In this document: piece by piece, positions 26,634 through 35,857 of the stretch | Numbering within the stretch: position 1 is the first letter of the stretch | How the letters are laid out: each line of letters starts with the position of its first letter | Origin: Clostridiales bacterium | GTDB lineage: Bacteria; Bacillota; Clostridia; Saccharofermentanales; DTU023 | Direction of reading: 5' to 3' | Length of the DNA stretch: 64,000 nucleotides | Assembly (NCBI GenBank): GCA_004556925.1 | Contig: SFFI01000001.1 | Location: 1-64,000, forward strand | Translations under genes and position numbers: made by a program | Notes under the pieces: generated by a model | Databases searched by the model: none | Told to the model about the DNA's origin: nothing | What the model saw: the letters and a program-made list of their open reading frames with translations, nothing else

Positions 26634-26694
26634 TCTGCACACTAAGGAAGTCCTTGAACTTCACAAGGGTCCTTCCATCCCACGTATAGATAAC

Positions 26695-26728
26695 AAGAGC
26701 CGTCTTGATCTGCAAGGCGGCTCTTTTC
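26695..26728 (+). terminator. Terminator after ferritin
   Basis: The stem AGAGCCG...CGGCTCT is followed by TTTTCTT. It lies about 60 bases past the stop. Confidence 0.85.
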
Positions 26729-26731
26729 TTA

Positions 26732-26740
26732 TGCTATGAT
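26732..26740 (+). promoter_or_regulatory. Possible extended -10 promoter of tkt
   Basis: TGCTATGAT on the plus strand follows the ferritin terminator and lies 65 bases before the tkt ATG. No good -35 is seen. Confidence 0.45.
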
Positions 26741-26805
26741 TACATTAGTTAATAAGCGTCAAGCCCCCCTTGGCGCATCACAAAATTTAAGGAGGCTCTA
26801 GGAAG

Positions 26806-28794
26806 ATGCATAATTCCTCTCTGGACCAGGCAGCCATTACTACCCTGCGTGTCCATTCAATCGAAATGGTGGAAAAAGCCAATTCTGGCCATCCAGGCAT
26901 GGCCTTAGGCGCTGCGCCCATCATCTGGACAATTTATAAAGAGGGCATGAAACATAATCCTCAAAATCCCCAGTGGATTAACCGGGATCGTTTTGTACTT
27001 TCTGCTGGCCACTCTTCCGCCCTGCTCTATTCTCTGCTTAACCTCTTCGGCTATGATCTGTCACCCGAAGATATGGCTAACTTCCGTCAACTGCACTCCA
27101 AGACTCCTGGCCACCCCGAAGTCGTCATTACGCCGGGTGTAGATGCAGGCACTGGTCCTCTGGGCCAGGGCGTGGCTATGGGCGTAGGGATGGCTATGGC
27201 CGAAGCGCATCTTGCAGCGCAATTCAATCGGCCAGGCTTTCCCGTCATGGACCACTACACCTTCGTCTTGCACGGGGATGGCTGCCCTCAAGAGGGTGTC
27301 GCCATGGAAGCAGCCTCTTTTGCCGGCGGACAAAAGCTGGGCAAGCTGATCAATATTTACGATCGCAACCAGATTACCATTGACGGCTCCATTGACCTGA
27401 GCTTCAACGATGATGTCGGTAAACGTTACGAGGCCATGGGCTGGCAGGTCTTGCAGGTAGAGGATGCCAACGATCTTTCTGCCTTGCGTGCCGCCATAGC
27501 GGATGCCAAGGCAGAGACAAACAAACCCAGCCTCATTATCGTAAACTCCGCCATTGGCTATGGGTCTCCCCTCCAAGGTTCTAACAAGACCCATGGTGCC
27601 CCCTTGGGTGCTGAAAATATCAAGGCCACAAAGGAGCACTTCAACTGGCCCTTGGACCAACCCGACTTTTATACCGATCCAGAGCTCGAAGCCTATATGG
27701 CAGAGTACAAGCAAGAATTGGCCAAGCAAGAAGCCGAATGGCATCAGGTCTTTCAGGCTTGGGCGGACCAGTATCCCGACCTGGCCAAGATGTGGGATGC
27801 ATACTTTAATCCAGACTACAGTGGTTTGGATCAGGATCCCTTCCTGGCAGAAATTCCTGCCAAGGCTGAAGCGAGCCGGGAGTCTTCCCACCGCATCCTG
27901 AACCACCTGGCTGAGTGCTATGGCAACCTGGTCGGTGGGTCTGCGGACCTGGCCGGATCTAATAAAACGTGGTTAGATGGCCAGGGGACCTTGGGGCCTG
28001 ACGATCGTTTAGGCCGCAATATCCACTACGGCATCCGAGAATTTGCCATGTCCTGTATCATGAATGGCATGCTTTTGCACGGCGGGCTACGGGCCTTCTG
28101 CTCTACTTTCTTTACCTTCTCAGACTACATGCGGTCGGGTATTCGTTCGGCCGGTCTCATGCACTTGCCCGCGATTTTTGTGCTGACCCATGATTCTGTG
28201 GGCGTGGGCGAAGATGGACCCACCCACCAACCTGTCGAGCATCTCACCTCTTTCCGCGCCATGCCCCAGGTCTTAACCTTCCGACCCTGTGATTTTGTTG
28301 AGACTGCCGCGGCCTACCGCTATGCTTTGCAATCAGGCCGTCCCACCATCATGGCCCTCTCCCGCCAGGGTCTGGACCAACTGGACCTGCCAGCCCAAGA
28401 CCGGGCGGTCGAAAAGGGGGCCTATGTGGTCAAGGACACGGATGTACCTCAACTGATCTTCATTGCCACTGGGTCGGAAGTTTCTTTGGCCCTGCAGGCG
28501 CAAGAGAAGCTTGCTAGCTCAGGGATTGGTAGCCGTGTGGTGTCCATGCCTTGTATGAAACTTTTCTTGGAGCAAGATCCTGCTTATCAAGAAGAAGTCC
28601 TTCCAAGTAGCCTTGGCAAGCGCCTGGCCCTAGAAGCTGGGTCTAGTCTATCCTGGTACCGCTTTGTCGGCTTACAAGGCAAGGTCATGGGCATTGACGA
28701 TTTTGGTTTATCGGCGAAGGCTCAAGATGTTTTCCAGGCCTTCGGCTTTACTGTAGACCATGTTGTCGCAGAAGCGCAGGCTTTGCTTGACTAA
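26806..28794 (+). CDS. tkt: Transketolase
   Basis: A 662-residue thiamine diphosphate enzyme of the non-oxidative pentose phosphate pathway, moving two-carbon units between sugar phosphates. It has the N-terminal ANSGHPGMALG and LSAGHSSALLY stretches, the ThDP motif HGDGCPQEGVAMEAAS through YDRNQITIDG (near 150-185), the pyrimidine-domain SVGVGEDGPTHQP near 465 and a C-terminal domain. The full length argues against the split transketolase form. The gene has an AAGGAGG site, sits alone and ends at a terminator. It supplies pentoses for nucleotides and feeds PfkA. Confidence 0.96.
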   Translation: MHNSSLDQAAITTLRVHSIEMVEKANSGHPGMALGAAPIIWTIYKEGMKHNPQNPQWINRDRFVLSAGHSSALLYSLLNLFGYDLSPEDMANFRQLHSKTPGHPEVVITPGVDAGTGPLGQGVAMGVGMAMAEAHLAAQFNRPGFPVMDHYTFVLHGDGCPQEGVAMEAASFAGGQKLGKLINIYDRNQITIDGSIDLSFNDDVGKRYEAMGWQVLQVEDANDLSALRAAIADAKAETNKPSLIIVNSAIGYGSPLQGSNKTHGAPLGAENIKATKEHFNWPLDQPDFYTDPELEAYMAEYKQELAKQEAEWHQVFQAWADQYPDLAKMWDAYFNPDYSGLDQDPFLAEIPAKAEASRESSHRILNHLAECYGNLVGGSADLAGSNKTWLDGQGTLGPDDRLGRNIHYGIREFAMSCIMNGMLLHGGLRAFCSTFFTFSDYMRSGIRSAGLMHLPAIFVLTHDSVGVGEDGPTHQPVEHLTSFRAMPQVLTFRPCDFVETAAAYRYALQSGRPTIMALSRQGLDQLDLPAQDRAVEKGAYVVKDTDVPQLIFIATGSEVSLALQAQEKLASSGIGSRVVSMPCMKLFLEQDPAYQEEVLPSSLGKRLALEAGSSLSWYRFVGLQGKVMGIDDFGLSAKAQDVFQAFGFTVDHVVAEAQALLD

Positions 28795-28838
28795 ATCACC
28801 TCAGCTCGATTACCAAGGCCATGAAATTTTTCTACAAC

Positions 28839-28868
28839 AAAGCCCAGCGGAAAAACCGCTGGGCTTTT
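28839..28868. terminator. Bidirectional terminator between tkt and murT
   Basis: The stem AAAGCCCAGCGG / CCGCTGGGCTTT has an AAAAA/TTTTT loop and T or A runs on both sides. It lies between two convergent genes. Confidence 0.88.
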
Positions 28869-28936
28869 AGTTTGGCTTGATGATACGTGCCTCTAAGCGC
28901 ACTCCACTTAAGGTGCAGAATCTTATCTAAGAACCA

Positions 28937-30346
28937 CTAGGAAGGGCTATTTCCCTCCTTTAAGATTGCCTGCAGCTCCCACATCGTCGTGTAATTCGGC
29001 AGCGCCATAAGCTTGCTTCCCTCTTTTAGGAGATCTTGTAGCTTTGTCCAGGCCTCCCCCACTTGGGGTTCCACCTGCAATAGGTCAGCCTTACAGCCCT
29101 GTGCCTTTAAGACTTGAGAGAGGTCCTCCGCCCGACTGCCAGAAAGCAGAATAAAGTCCAGGCGGTCTTGGCAGTCCAGAAGAGGCTGGTAGTTTACCTC
29201 CTGCAACCAGGAGATATCTTGTCCATCCGATTCCTTGTTGTTCACCATGATACAAAGGCCGGTAATAGCCGAATCACTTGCCATGGCTTCTAGGCCAAGG
29301 GAAAGGCCTACGGGGTTTTTGACCAGACGAATTTGCGCCTGGCGGTCTTGCCCTAAATCCACCAGCTCATCTCGCCCCGCTAAGCCTTCTTGCTCTTGTG
29401 CTGGCCTAGCCAGGCTGGCTAGTTCTGCACCCTCCTGCAGGGCTGCTAGGGCAGCGGCAGCCAGGTTATAAAGCATATAGTCTTGCCGTGGGCCTAGCTG
29501 AAGTTCCAATATCTGGCCCTGGTATTCCAGCATGTAGAGGCCCGCCTCTTGGCCTGGTCTCAGGGTGAGGTCGGGCTGGGGCCGGGTAAAACTGCACTGG
29601 GAACAGTGGTATAAGCCTACATGGTCATAAGATCTTTGCCTGTAAACAAGGTCAGCGCCACAAAGGGGGCAGGCATAAGAAGGCAGGTCCTGGAGCCTTG
29701 CAGATGTTCCAAGTGTTTCGGGAAAAGCCTGTGGCCAAGCCAAGCCAAAGAAGAGGGCGGACTTGTCCGGAAGTTCATGGGCCAAAGAGGCAACATAGGG
29801 ATCATCGGCATTAAGGATGAGCTGAAAATGGGGGGCTTGGCCTTGTGCCAGACGGATGCCCTGGGCAATCTTGTCACGGACTGCCTGGACATCACCGTTG
29901 CGGTCCACCTGGTCGCGGAAAAGATTGGTCACCAGGAGGCAGCTGGGTTTGATCTCTGGAGCTAGCTTGGCAAACCAGGCTTCATCTATCTCAAAGACTA
30001 AGCGGGTCTCGGCTTGTGCCAAGTCTTTCCTATGCAGTCCCAAAGCAGTCACCAAACCCGAAGCCATATTGGCGCCACCCGTATTGTGGATGACTGGCAG
30101 GCCGGCTGACCGCAGCATCTGGGCCAAGAGGGCCGAAACCGAAGACTTACCATTGGTCCCTGTGACCAGGGTTACAGGTTTTTGGGCACAAAGTTCCGCC
30201 AAGAGGGGCGGATAGATTTTGAGGGCAATTTCCCCAGGCATAGCAGTACCCAAACGGCCCATGCGCTGGGCCGTTTGGCGTATTAAAGGGATAGTTTTGA
30301 GGGCTATGTTACGGCGCAGTGCCGTAAAAGGACGTGGGATGTTCAA
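28937..30346 (-). CDS. murT: Mur-ligase-fold protein MurT (lipid II isoglutaminyl synthase subunit)
   Basis: A 469-residue protein with a Mur-ligase ATP site VTGTNGKSSV near residue 59, a four-Cys zinc ribbon (CPLCG and CSQC near 222-245) and a C-terminal DUF1727 domain. MurT amidates lipid II D-glutamate with ammonia from its glutaminase partner GatD. No gatD lies next to it here: the downstream side is a terminator and convergent tkt, the upstream side is pnp. The start is a TTG directly abutting the pnp TAG, with no clear ribosome site, suggesting translational coupling. A SWLQE sequence replaces the usual SWIWD of DUF1727. Confidence 0.85.
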   Translation of the reverse strand: MNIPRPFTALRRNIALKTIPLIRQTAQRMGRLGTAMPGEIALKIYPPLLAELCAQKPVTLVTGTNGKSSVSALLAQMLRSAGLPVIHNTGGANMASGLVTALGLHRKDLAQAETRLVFEIDEAWFAKLAPEIKPSCLLVTNLFRDQVDRNGDVQAVRDKIAQGIRLAQGQAPHFQLILNADDPYVASLAHELPDKSALFFGLAWPQAFPETLGTSARLQDLPSYACPLCGADLVYRQRSYDHVGLYHCSQCSFTRPQPDLTLRPGQEAGLYMLEYQGQILELQLGPRQDYMLYNLAAAALAALQEGAELASLARPAQEQEGLAGRDELVDLGQDRQAQIRLVKNPVGLSLGLEAMASDSAITGLCIMVNNKESDGQDISWLQEVNYQPLLDCQDRLDFILLSGSRAEDLSQVLKAQGCKADLLQVEPQVGEAWTKLQDLLKEGSKLMALPNYTTMWELQAILKEGNSPS

Positions 30347-32692
30347 CTAAAAGTCTCTTACATTAACATTGCGGTCGTCTTCGTCCTGGTCACGACGGGG
30401 CCGGCCGAAGCTCTTACGGCTTTCTTCTCTCTTCCATTCCCGCACATTGCTGGAGGACGATTGACGGTCTTGCCTAGGGCCGCGATCTGACCGGTTGTCC
30501 CTATATCCACGCTTGTCCCGGTCACCCCGGTCTTCGCGGCGGTTATCCCCCCGGTTATCGCGGCGGTCATTATCCTCGCGGATAGGCCGGCCTTCCGGCT
30601 TGGGCATGAGGTCCCGCATAGAGAGGTTAACCCGACCTTGAGAGTCAATATCGTATACGATAACCCGGACTTTTTGGCCAGGTTCTACGGCATCTTCAAC
30701 TTTCTCAACATGGTCCCAAGATAGTTTGGAAATATGAACCAGACCTTCTTTGCCAGGTGCATACTCGACAAAAGCCCCAAAGTTCATCAGGCGGGTAACC
30801 GTCCCTTCAAAAACTTCGCCCGGTTCGGGGTCAAAAGCGATGGTCCGTATAAGTTTGATAGCGGTTTCTGCAGAATCCGCATCAGGAGAGGCAATAAACA
30901 CATGGCCCACAGGTCCATCTTCTTGGATATCAATCTCGCAACCCGATTCTTCGGTAATCCGCTTGATATTCTTACCGCCAGAACCGATGATTTCACGGAT
31001 CTTATCCGCAGGAATATCCAGGCTTTCGATTTTCGGAGCAAAACGGCTAAGATCTTGACGCGGTTCGTCAATAACGGGTTTGATGACCTCATTAATGATC
31101 TGCAGGCGGCCTTCCCGGGTGATTGCGAAAGCATCCTCGATCATATCGTAGGTCAAGCCCTTGTTTTTGATATCTACCTGAATAGCCGTAATGCCTTCTG
31201 TGGTACCAGCAACCTTAAAGTCCATGTCACCAAAGAAGTCTTCAATGCCCTGTATATCCATGAAGACCTTATAGTCATTGTCATCCTCAGGATTGGAAAG
31301 CAGGCCCGAAGAAATACCCGCTACCGGACGCTTAATGGGAACACCGGCAGCCATAAGGGCAAGAGTAGATCCGCAGACTGAGCCCTGGGAGGTAGAACCA
31401 TTGGACATGGTGACCTCAGAGACAACCCTGATGGCGTAAGGGAATTCTTCTTCACTAGGCAGGACAGGCACCAGAGCGCGTTCTGCCAAAGCGCCATGGC
31501 CAATTTCCCGGCGGCCAGGACCACGGCTGGGCTTGGTCTCCCCTACTGAATAGGAGGGGAAGTTATATTGGTGCATATAGCGCTTAGAAACTTCGTAGTC
31601 AATGGAATCCAGCGTTTGGGCATTAGACAGGGTGCCGAGGGTAACAATGGATAGGACCTGGGTTTGGCCGCGTTGGAAAAGGCCCGAACCATGAGTACGA
31701 GGCAAAACATCCACTTCGGCGTGTAAGGGACGAATCTCATGCATGCCGCGGTTGTCTACCCGCTGGTCTTGCTTGAGCATGGCGCGGACCACAGACTTCT
31801 CAAGCTTATCCAAGAAGGCGCCAGCTTGACCTACATAGTCAGGATGTGCTTGCTCCAGGAAGCTGGAAATCTCGTCCCGCAAGGCGTTGACGTCACGGTC
31901 ACGTTCTTCCTTATCTGCCGTATGCATGGCTGTCTTCACCCGGTCTTGGAACTGGTCGGATACCTCTTGGTAAATGTCCTGGTTCAGCTCAAAAGAGGTG
32001 TATGTATATTTAGTCTTGCCCACCTCAGCGGTGACTTCTTTAAAGAAGTCAATCAATTTTTTGATTTCTAGGTGGGCAAATTTGATGGCATCCAGCATGA
32101 CCTCATCAGGCACTTCGTTGGCACCCGCTTCAATCATGACAATTTTGCTCTCAGAGCCTGCTACGGTGAGTTCCATCTCGGAGGCCTTAGCTTGTTCTAC
32201 GGTAGGAGAAATGATGACCTCACCGTCGATAAGGCCCACCGCTACACCAGCAATCGGGCCCTCCCAGGGTATATCCGAAATGCTAAGGGCCAGCGAGGAG
32301 GCCAGCATAGCAACCGCCTCTGGGGCGTTATCCTGGTCTACTGAGAGTACTAGGTTATTAACCGTCACGTCATCCCGCATATCCTTGGGGAAGAAGGGGC
32401 GAATTTGCCGGTCAATCATCCGGGAAACCAAGGTTGCCTTTTCCGTGGGCCGGCCTTCACGGCGTAAAAAGCCCCCCGGAATTTTGCCAATGGCATACAT
32501 TTTTTCTTCGTAATCAACGGAGAGGGGGAAGAAGTCAATCCCTTCCCGAGGTTCCGCGGCTGTAGCCGTGGCAAGAACCACGGTATCACCATAGCGCATG
32601 AGGACAGAGCCATTAGCGAATTGGGCCAGTTGTCCTACTTCCACTTCTAAAGTGCGGCCAGCGAGTTCTGTTTTGAAAATTCTTTTTTCCAT
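30347..32692 (-). CDS. pnp: Polyribonucleotide nucleotidyltransferase (PNPase)
   Basis: A 781-residue phosphorolytic 3'-5' exoribonuclease of the RNA degradosome. Two RNase PH domains (about 12-145 and 310-545) flank an alpha-helical linker; a KH domain with IIGSGGKNIKRI near 565 and an S1 domain near 620-695 follow. The last 85 residues are an Arg/Asp/Asn-rich disordered tail with repeated RDNR-type units, longer than in B. subtilis and likely an RNA or protein contact. It follows rpsO, the classic order, and is followed directly by murT. Confidence 0.97.
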   Translation of the reverse strand: MEKRIFKTELAGRTLEVEVGQLAQFANGSVLMRYGDTVVLATATAAEPREGIDFFPLSVDYEEKMYAIGKIPGGFLRREGRPTEKATLVSRMIDRQIRPFFPKDMRDDVTVNNLVLSVDQDNAPEAVAMLASSLALSISDIPWEGPIAGVAVGLIDGEVIISPTVEQAKASEMELTVAGSESKIVMIEAGANEVPDEVMLDAIKFAHLEIKKLIDFFKEVTAEVGKTKYTYTSFELNQDIYQEVSDQFQDRVKTAMHTADKEERDRDVNALRDEISSFLEQAHPDYVGQAGAFLDKLEKSVVRAMLKQDQRVDNRGMHEIRPLHAEVDVLPRTHGSGLFQRGQTQVLSIVTLGTLSNAQTLDSIDYEVSKRYMHQYNFPSYSVGETKPSRGPGRREIGHGALAERALVPVLPSEEEFPYAIRVVSEVTMSNGSTSQGSVCGSTLALMAAGVPIKRPVAGISSGLLSNPEDDNDYKVFMDIQGIEDFFGDMDFKVAGTTEGITAIQVDIKNKGLTYDMIEDAFAITREGRLQIINEVIKPVIDEPRQDLSRFAPKIESLDIPADKIREIIGSGGKNIKRITEESGCEIDIQEDGPVGHVFIASPDADSAETAIKLIRTIAFDPEPGEVFEGTVTRLMNFGAFVEYAPGKEGLVHISKLSWDHVEKVEDAVEPGQKVRVIVYDIDSQGRVNLSMRDLMPKPEGRPIREDNDRRDNRGDNRREDRGDRDKRGYRDNRSDRGPRQDRQSSSSNVREWKREESRKSFGRPRRDQDEDDRNVNVRDF

Positions 32693-32710
32693 ATTTCCTT
32701 CCTTTGCTGA

Positions 32711-32793
32711 GGATCAAACTGTAGCTTGTAGACTCCACCTCTCAATACGCTAAAGGTACTTAGAAGCGCAGTCTACGACCCACGGCTTGATCC
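32711..32793 (-). promoter_or_regulatory. Long stem-loop in the pnp leader
   Basis: On the minus strand GGATCAA (32793-32787) pairs with TTGATCC (32717-32711), and GTAGACT pairs with AGTCTAC inside, closing an 80-base structure just before the pnp ribosome site. In E. coli the pnp leader hairpin is cut by RNase III and used for PNPase self-control. A similar role here is inference. Confidence 0.6.
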
Positions 32794-32798
32794 TAAAA

Positions 32799-32827
32799 TT
32801 AAGGCGGGTGGCTTGCACCCGCCTTGT
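32799..32827 (-). terminator. Terminator-like hairpin between rpsO and pnp
   Basis: On the minus strand the perfect stem AAGGCGGGTG / CACCCGCCTT is followed by a short AATTTT tract. It starts about 10 bases after the rpsO stop, so pnp may be partly transcribed by readthrough. Confidence 0.75.
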
Positions 32828-32836
32828 TGTCCTGAA

Positions 32837-33100
32837 TTACCTTCTGAGATTGAGCTTGGCTATCAAGTCACGGTAACGTTCGATATCTACCTTCATGAGG
32901 TAGTCCAAAAGGCTTCTCCGCTTACCTACTAAGATCAGCAGGCCACGACGAGAGTGGTGGTCGTTGTTGTGATCTTTCAGGTGTTCAGTCAGATGATTGA
33001 TCCGCTCTGTAAGGAGGGCAATTTGCACCTCGGGAGAACCGGTGTCACCTTCATGGGTGGCGAACTCTTGGATGATACGTTGCTTTGTCTCTTTGTCCAT
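32837..33100 (-). CDS. rpsO: 30S ribosomal protein S15
   Basis: An 87-residue protein of normal length. It opens MDKETKQRIIQEFATHEGDTGSPEVQIA and ends with the conserved LLDYL/RYRDLI region. It binds the central domain of 16S rRNA. A frame extending to 33130 adds ten residues, but AAGGAGAAAATT directly precedes the ATG at 33100, so the short form is chosen. It heads the rpsO-pnp-murT cluster. Confidence 0.97.
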   Translation of the reverse strand: MDKETKQRIIQEFATHEGDTGSPEVQIALLTERINHLTEHLKDHNNDHHSRRGLLILVGKRRSLLDYLMKVDIERYRDLIAKLNLRR

Positions 33101-33231
33101 AATTTTCTCCTTGTATAAGCCACATACCAAGTAGGGGTCGGACGAACCCTGAACTGAGTACGGGCAGAATCGCCTAGTAGTTTAACATCTTCTCCCCTGC
33201 AATAGCAAGAAGCCGGGGCTAGTTTACTCAA

Positions 33232-33270
33232 GCCTCAAAAATTGGCTAAGCTTTGCAGGAAAGCTTAGCC
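33232..33270 (-). terminator. Terminator of the glgCDA operon
   Basis: On the minus strand the perfect 11-bp stem GGCTAAGCTTT / AAAGCTTAGCC is followed by AATTTTT. The glgA TAA stop codon lies inside the 5' arm. Confidence 0.85.
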
Positions 33271-34725
33271 CTGGTCGATGATCGACTGGTAGACTTTGAG
33301 ATATTCTTTAGCCGATTTTTCCCAGGAGAAATCGGCGGTGAGGCCGCGCCGGACCATGCGGCCCCAGGAGGCCTGATCATGGTAGAAGAGGTCTATGGCC
33401 TGTTTGGACGTAAAGAGTAACTCATGGGCGTTGATATTGCTAAAGGAAAAGCCGTTGCCAGAGCCGTCATAGCGGTTATAGGGCTGGACCGTATCGCGTA
33501 GGCCACCGGTTTCCCTTACCAGAGGCAGGGTACCGTAACGCAGGGCCATCATTTGCGAGAGGCCACAGGGTTCAAAGAGTGAGGGCATGAGGAAGATGTC
33601 AGAGCCTGCATAAATCAGGCGCGAAGTCGCCTCGTTGAAGTCGATAATAGCCCGCATGCGGTCTGGATGCCGGTCCTGGATGGCACGAAGGGCATCTTCG
33701 TAAAGGTAGTCTCCTGTGCCCATCACCAGCAATTGTATATCTTGCTCTAAGAGTTCATCCGCAATGTAGAGCAGGAGGTCAATGCCCTTTTGTGAAACCA
33801 GACGGGTGATCATGCTAAAGACGGGGAGCTCTGGTCTTTGCGGCAGGCCCAGACGGGCTTGCAGGGTCTGCTTGTTGGCCGCTTTGCCCTTACGCCAATT
33901 GCGCTGGTCAAAATTTTTCGCGATATAGGGGTCTGTCTTGGGGTTATATTCTTCCACGTCAAGCGCATTGAGTATGCCTCTGACCTTCCAGGATTGGGCC
34001 TGGAGCACATGGTTTAAGCCCTCACCATAGTAATCCAGGAGAATTTCTTCTGCATAAGAGGGTGAAACCGTGGTGACGCGGTTGGCATAGACAATGCCGG
34101 CTTTCATAAAGTTGGGAGCGCCGTCTTTGAGGAAGGTATCCTCCCGCATGTAGGCATCTGGAAGGTCCAAGAGGTCCTGAATTTTTTCCCTGCCGTGGAT
34201 GCCCTGGTATTTGAGATTATGGATGGTGAATACTGTTTTAAGATCTAAGAGATAGCCGCGCGATTGATAGTGCGCCTCCAAGAGGAGAGGGATCGCGCCC
34301 GCTTGCCAATCGTTCAGGTGGAGGTACTGGGGATGGAAGTCCAGGCGTTCGCCTAAAACGTCTAAAACCGCCCTTTGGAAAAAGGCGAAGCGTTCAATGT
34401 CAAAGGAGTAGTCCAAGTAAATGCCATCGTGGCCAAAATAATATTCATTATCAATGAAGTAACAGGGCACCCCATTCACTTCCATCTGGAAGAGACCATT
34501 GTACATAGACCGCCAACCCAGCTTGGTCATAGACCAAGACATAAAGTTTAGTTGATCGTGGTACTGGTCTTTGATTTGCTTATAGAGGGGTAGGATAACT
34601 CGGGCATCATGGCCGAGAGCCCTGAGAGCTTGGGGCAGAGCAGAAACAACATCTGCCAGGCCACCACTTTTGGCTAGGGGCGACATCTCAGAACTCACAA
34701 ATAAGATCTTCATGGCATCACTCAT
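33265..34725 (-). CDS. glgA: Glycogen synthase (ADP-glucose-dependent)
   Basis: A 486-residue GT5 glycosyltransferase that extends alpha-1,4-glucan chains from ADP-glucose. The substrate motif KSGGLADVV lies near residue 20 and the C-terminal domain has PSLFEPCGLSQMMALRYGTLP near 375. The frame extends upstream to a GTG at 34746, but AAGGAAGGAAG lies inside that extension, so MSDAMKIL at 34725 is taken as the start. It is third in glgC-glgD-glgA, 28 bases after glgD. Branching enzyme glgB and phosphorylase glgP are not in the window. Confidence 0.95.
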   Translation of the reverse strand: MSDAMKILFVSSEMSPLAKSGGLADVVSALPQALRALGHDARVILPLYKQIKDQYHDQLNFMSWSMTKLGWRSMYNGLFQMEVNGVPCYFIDNEYYFGHDGIYLDYSFDIERFAFFQRAVLDVLGERLDFHPQYLHLNDWQAGAIPLLLEAHYQSRGYLLDLKTVFTIHNLKYQGIHGREKIQDLLDLPDAYMREDTFLKDGAPNFMKAGIVYANRVTTVSPSYAEEILLDYYGEGLNHVLQAQSWKVRGILNALDVEEYNPKTDPYIAKNFDQRNWRKGKAANKQTLQARLGLPQRPELPVFSMITRLVSQKGIDLLLYIADELLEQDIQLLVMGTGDYLYEDALRAIQDRHPDRMRAIIDFNEATSRLIYAGSDIFLMPSLFEPCGLSQMMALRYGTLPLVRETGGLRDTVQPYNRYDGSGNGFSFSNINAHELLFTSKQAIDLFYHDQASWGRMVRRGLTADFSWEKSAKEYLKVYQSIIDQG

Positions 34726-34753
34726 TATAGACTTCCTTCCTTTCACTCGGGCC

Positions 34754-35857
34754 TTACACTCTGGCGTTCTTACGAATCACTACGGGGTAAGCTGTGGCGC
34801 CCTGAAGTTTTACCCCAGCGCTGACAGTAGTCCTTTTGTCCAAGATCACACAGGAAAGGTCGGCGCCTTCAGCGATATAGGAGTCTTGAAAAATGACACA
34901 ATCGTGTAAATTGGCGTGCCGGCCAACGTGCACACCCCGGAAGAGGATGCAGTTCGAAACTGAACCATAGACGGAGCAGCCGTCAGAAACTAAGGAGTTG
35001 CTCACGAAGGAGCCTTTTTCATAAAAGGCCGGAGCCTCGTTCTTAATCTTGGTATAGATCGGCCGGTCCTCTTGGTTAAAGAGATGGGCGCGTACTTCAG
35101 GCTCCAGCATGCGGAGGTTGGCAGAGAAGAAGGAGGCCAGGCTGTCAATATCCAAGCACAGGTCAGGGTATTCTTGTGCCCGTATGCGATATGTGGGATA
35201 TTTTTTTAGCATAGTCTCAATGCTGAAGCCAGTTTCTCCACGCGCCATGGCCTCAGACACCAGTTCTACCAGCAGTTTACGGCTGATCACCATAATGCCG
35301 ATAGACGAAACATCTGTCTTGGGATCGGGTGTACCCACCAGGACGTCAGCCACATCACCATCGTCCAGGAAAAGCGAAACGTTGTTCCGGGGATTGCTGA
35401 TGTCATGGTTATAGAGAATTGTCATGTCCGCTTTGGAATCTGCGTGCGCTTCAACAATCTCCTCCAACTTGATATTGAGGATGAGGTTGCCGTTGGAGAT
35501 AACCACATAGTCTTCCCTGCCCGCAGAAAGGAATTCAAAGAGGCCCGTCAAGTCCTCTTCGCCAGGTCTGCCTGAGCTAGAAGCCACAAAGGGCGGGATA
35601 ATGGTCAGGCCTTGCTGCATGCGGTCTAGGTCCCAGAAGGCTCCAGTTCCTAGGTGGTCCATAAGGGATTTGTACCTGGTTAAGGCGAGGACGCCTACAT
35701 TTTTGATCCCGGAGTTCACCATGTTGGAGAGCATGAAGTCCACAATGCGGAAGCGGCCCGCAAAGGGTACCGCAGCCAGGGCTCGGGCGGCGGTTATTTC
35801 TGCCAGATCCACACGATGGTGGTCCGCTAGAATGATACCCATGGCATTCGTTAGCAT
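34754..35857 (-). CDS. glgD: Glucose-1-phosphate adenylyltransferase, regulatory subunit GlgD
   Basis: A 367-residue nucleotidyltransferase-fold protein with a C-terminal left-handed beta-helix. The catalytic loop GGxGxRL of GlgC is missing; the N-terminus reads GIILADHHRVDL, as in the GlgD subunits of Firmicutes that pair with GlgC and modulate it. The ARALAAVPFAGRFRIVDF stretch retains the fold. Its start overlaps the glgC stop by 7 bases, so GlgC and GlgD are coupled and likely form a heterotetramer. Confidence 0.93.
   Translation of the reverse strand: MLTNAMGIILADHHRVDLAEITAARALAAVPFAGRFRIVDFMLSNMVNSGIKNVGVLALTRYKSLMDHLGTGAFWDLDRMQQGLTIIPPFVASSSGRPGEEDLTGLFEFLSAGREDYVVISNGNLILNIKLEEIVEAHADSKADMTILYNHDISNPRNNVSLFLDDGDVADVLVGTPDPKTDVSSIGIMVISRKLLVELVSEAMARGETGFSIETMLKKYPTYRIRAQEYPDLCLDIDSLASFFSANLRMLEPEVRAHLFNQEDRPIYTKIKNEAPAFYEKGSFVSNSLVSDGCSVYGSVSNCILFRGVHVGRHANLHDCVIFQDSYIAEGADLSCVILDKRTTVSAGVKLQGATAYPVVIRKNARV

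Noticed and set aside
27061..27906. 281-codon antisense frame inside tkt
   Set aside because: It mirrors the codon structure of the transketolase gene, has no ribosome site and no recognisable domain.
30734..31381. 215-codon antisense frame inside pnp
   Set aside because: The conserved PNPase frame covers it completely and it shows no domain or start signal.
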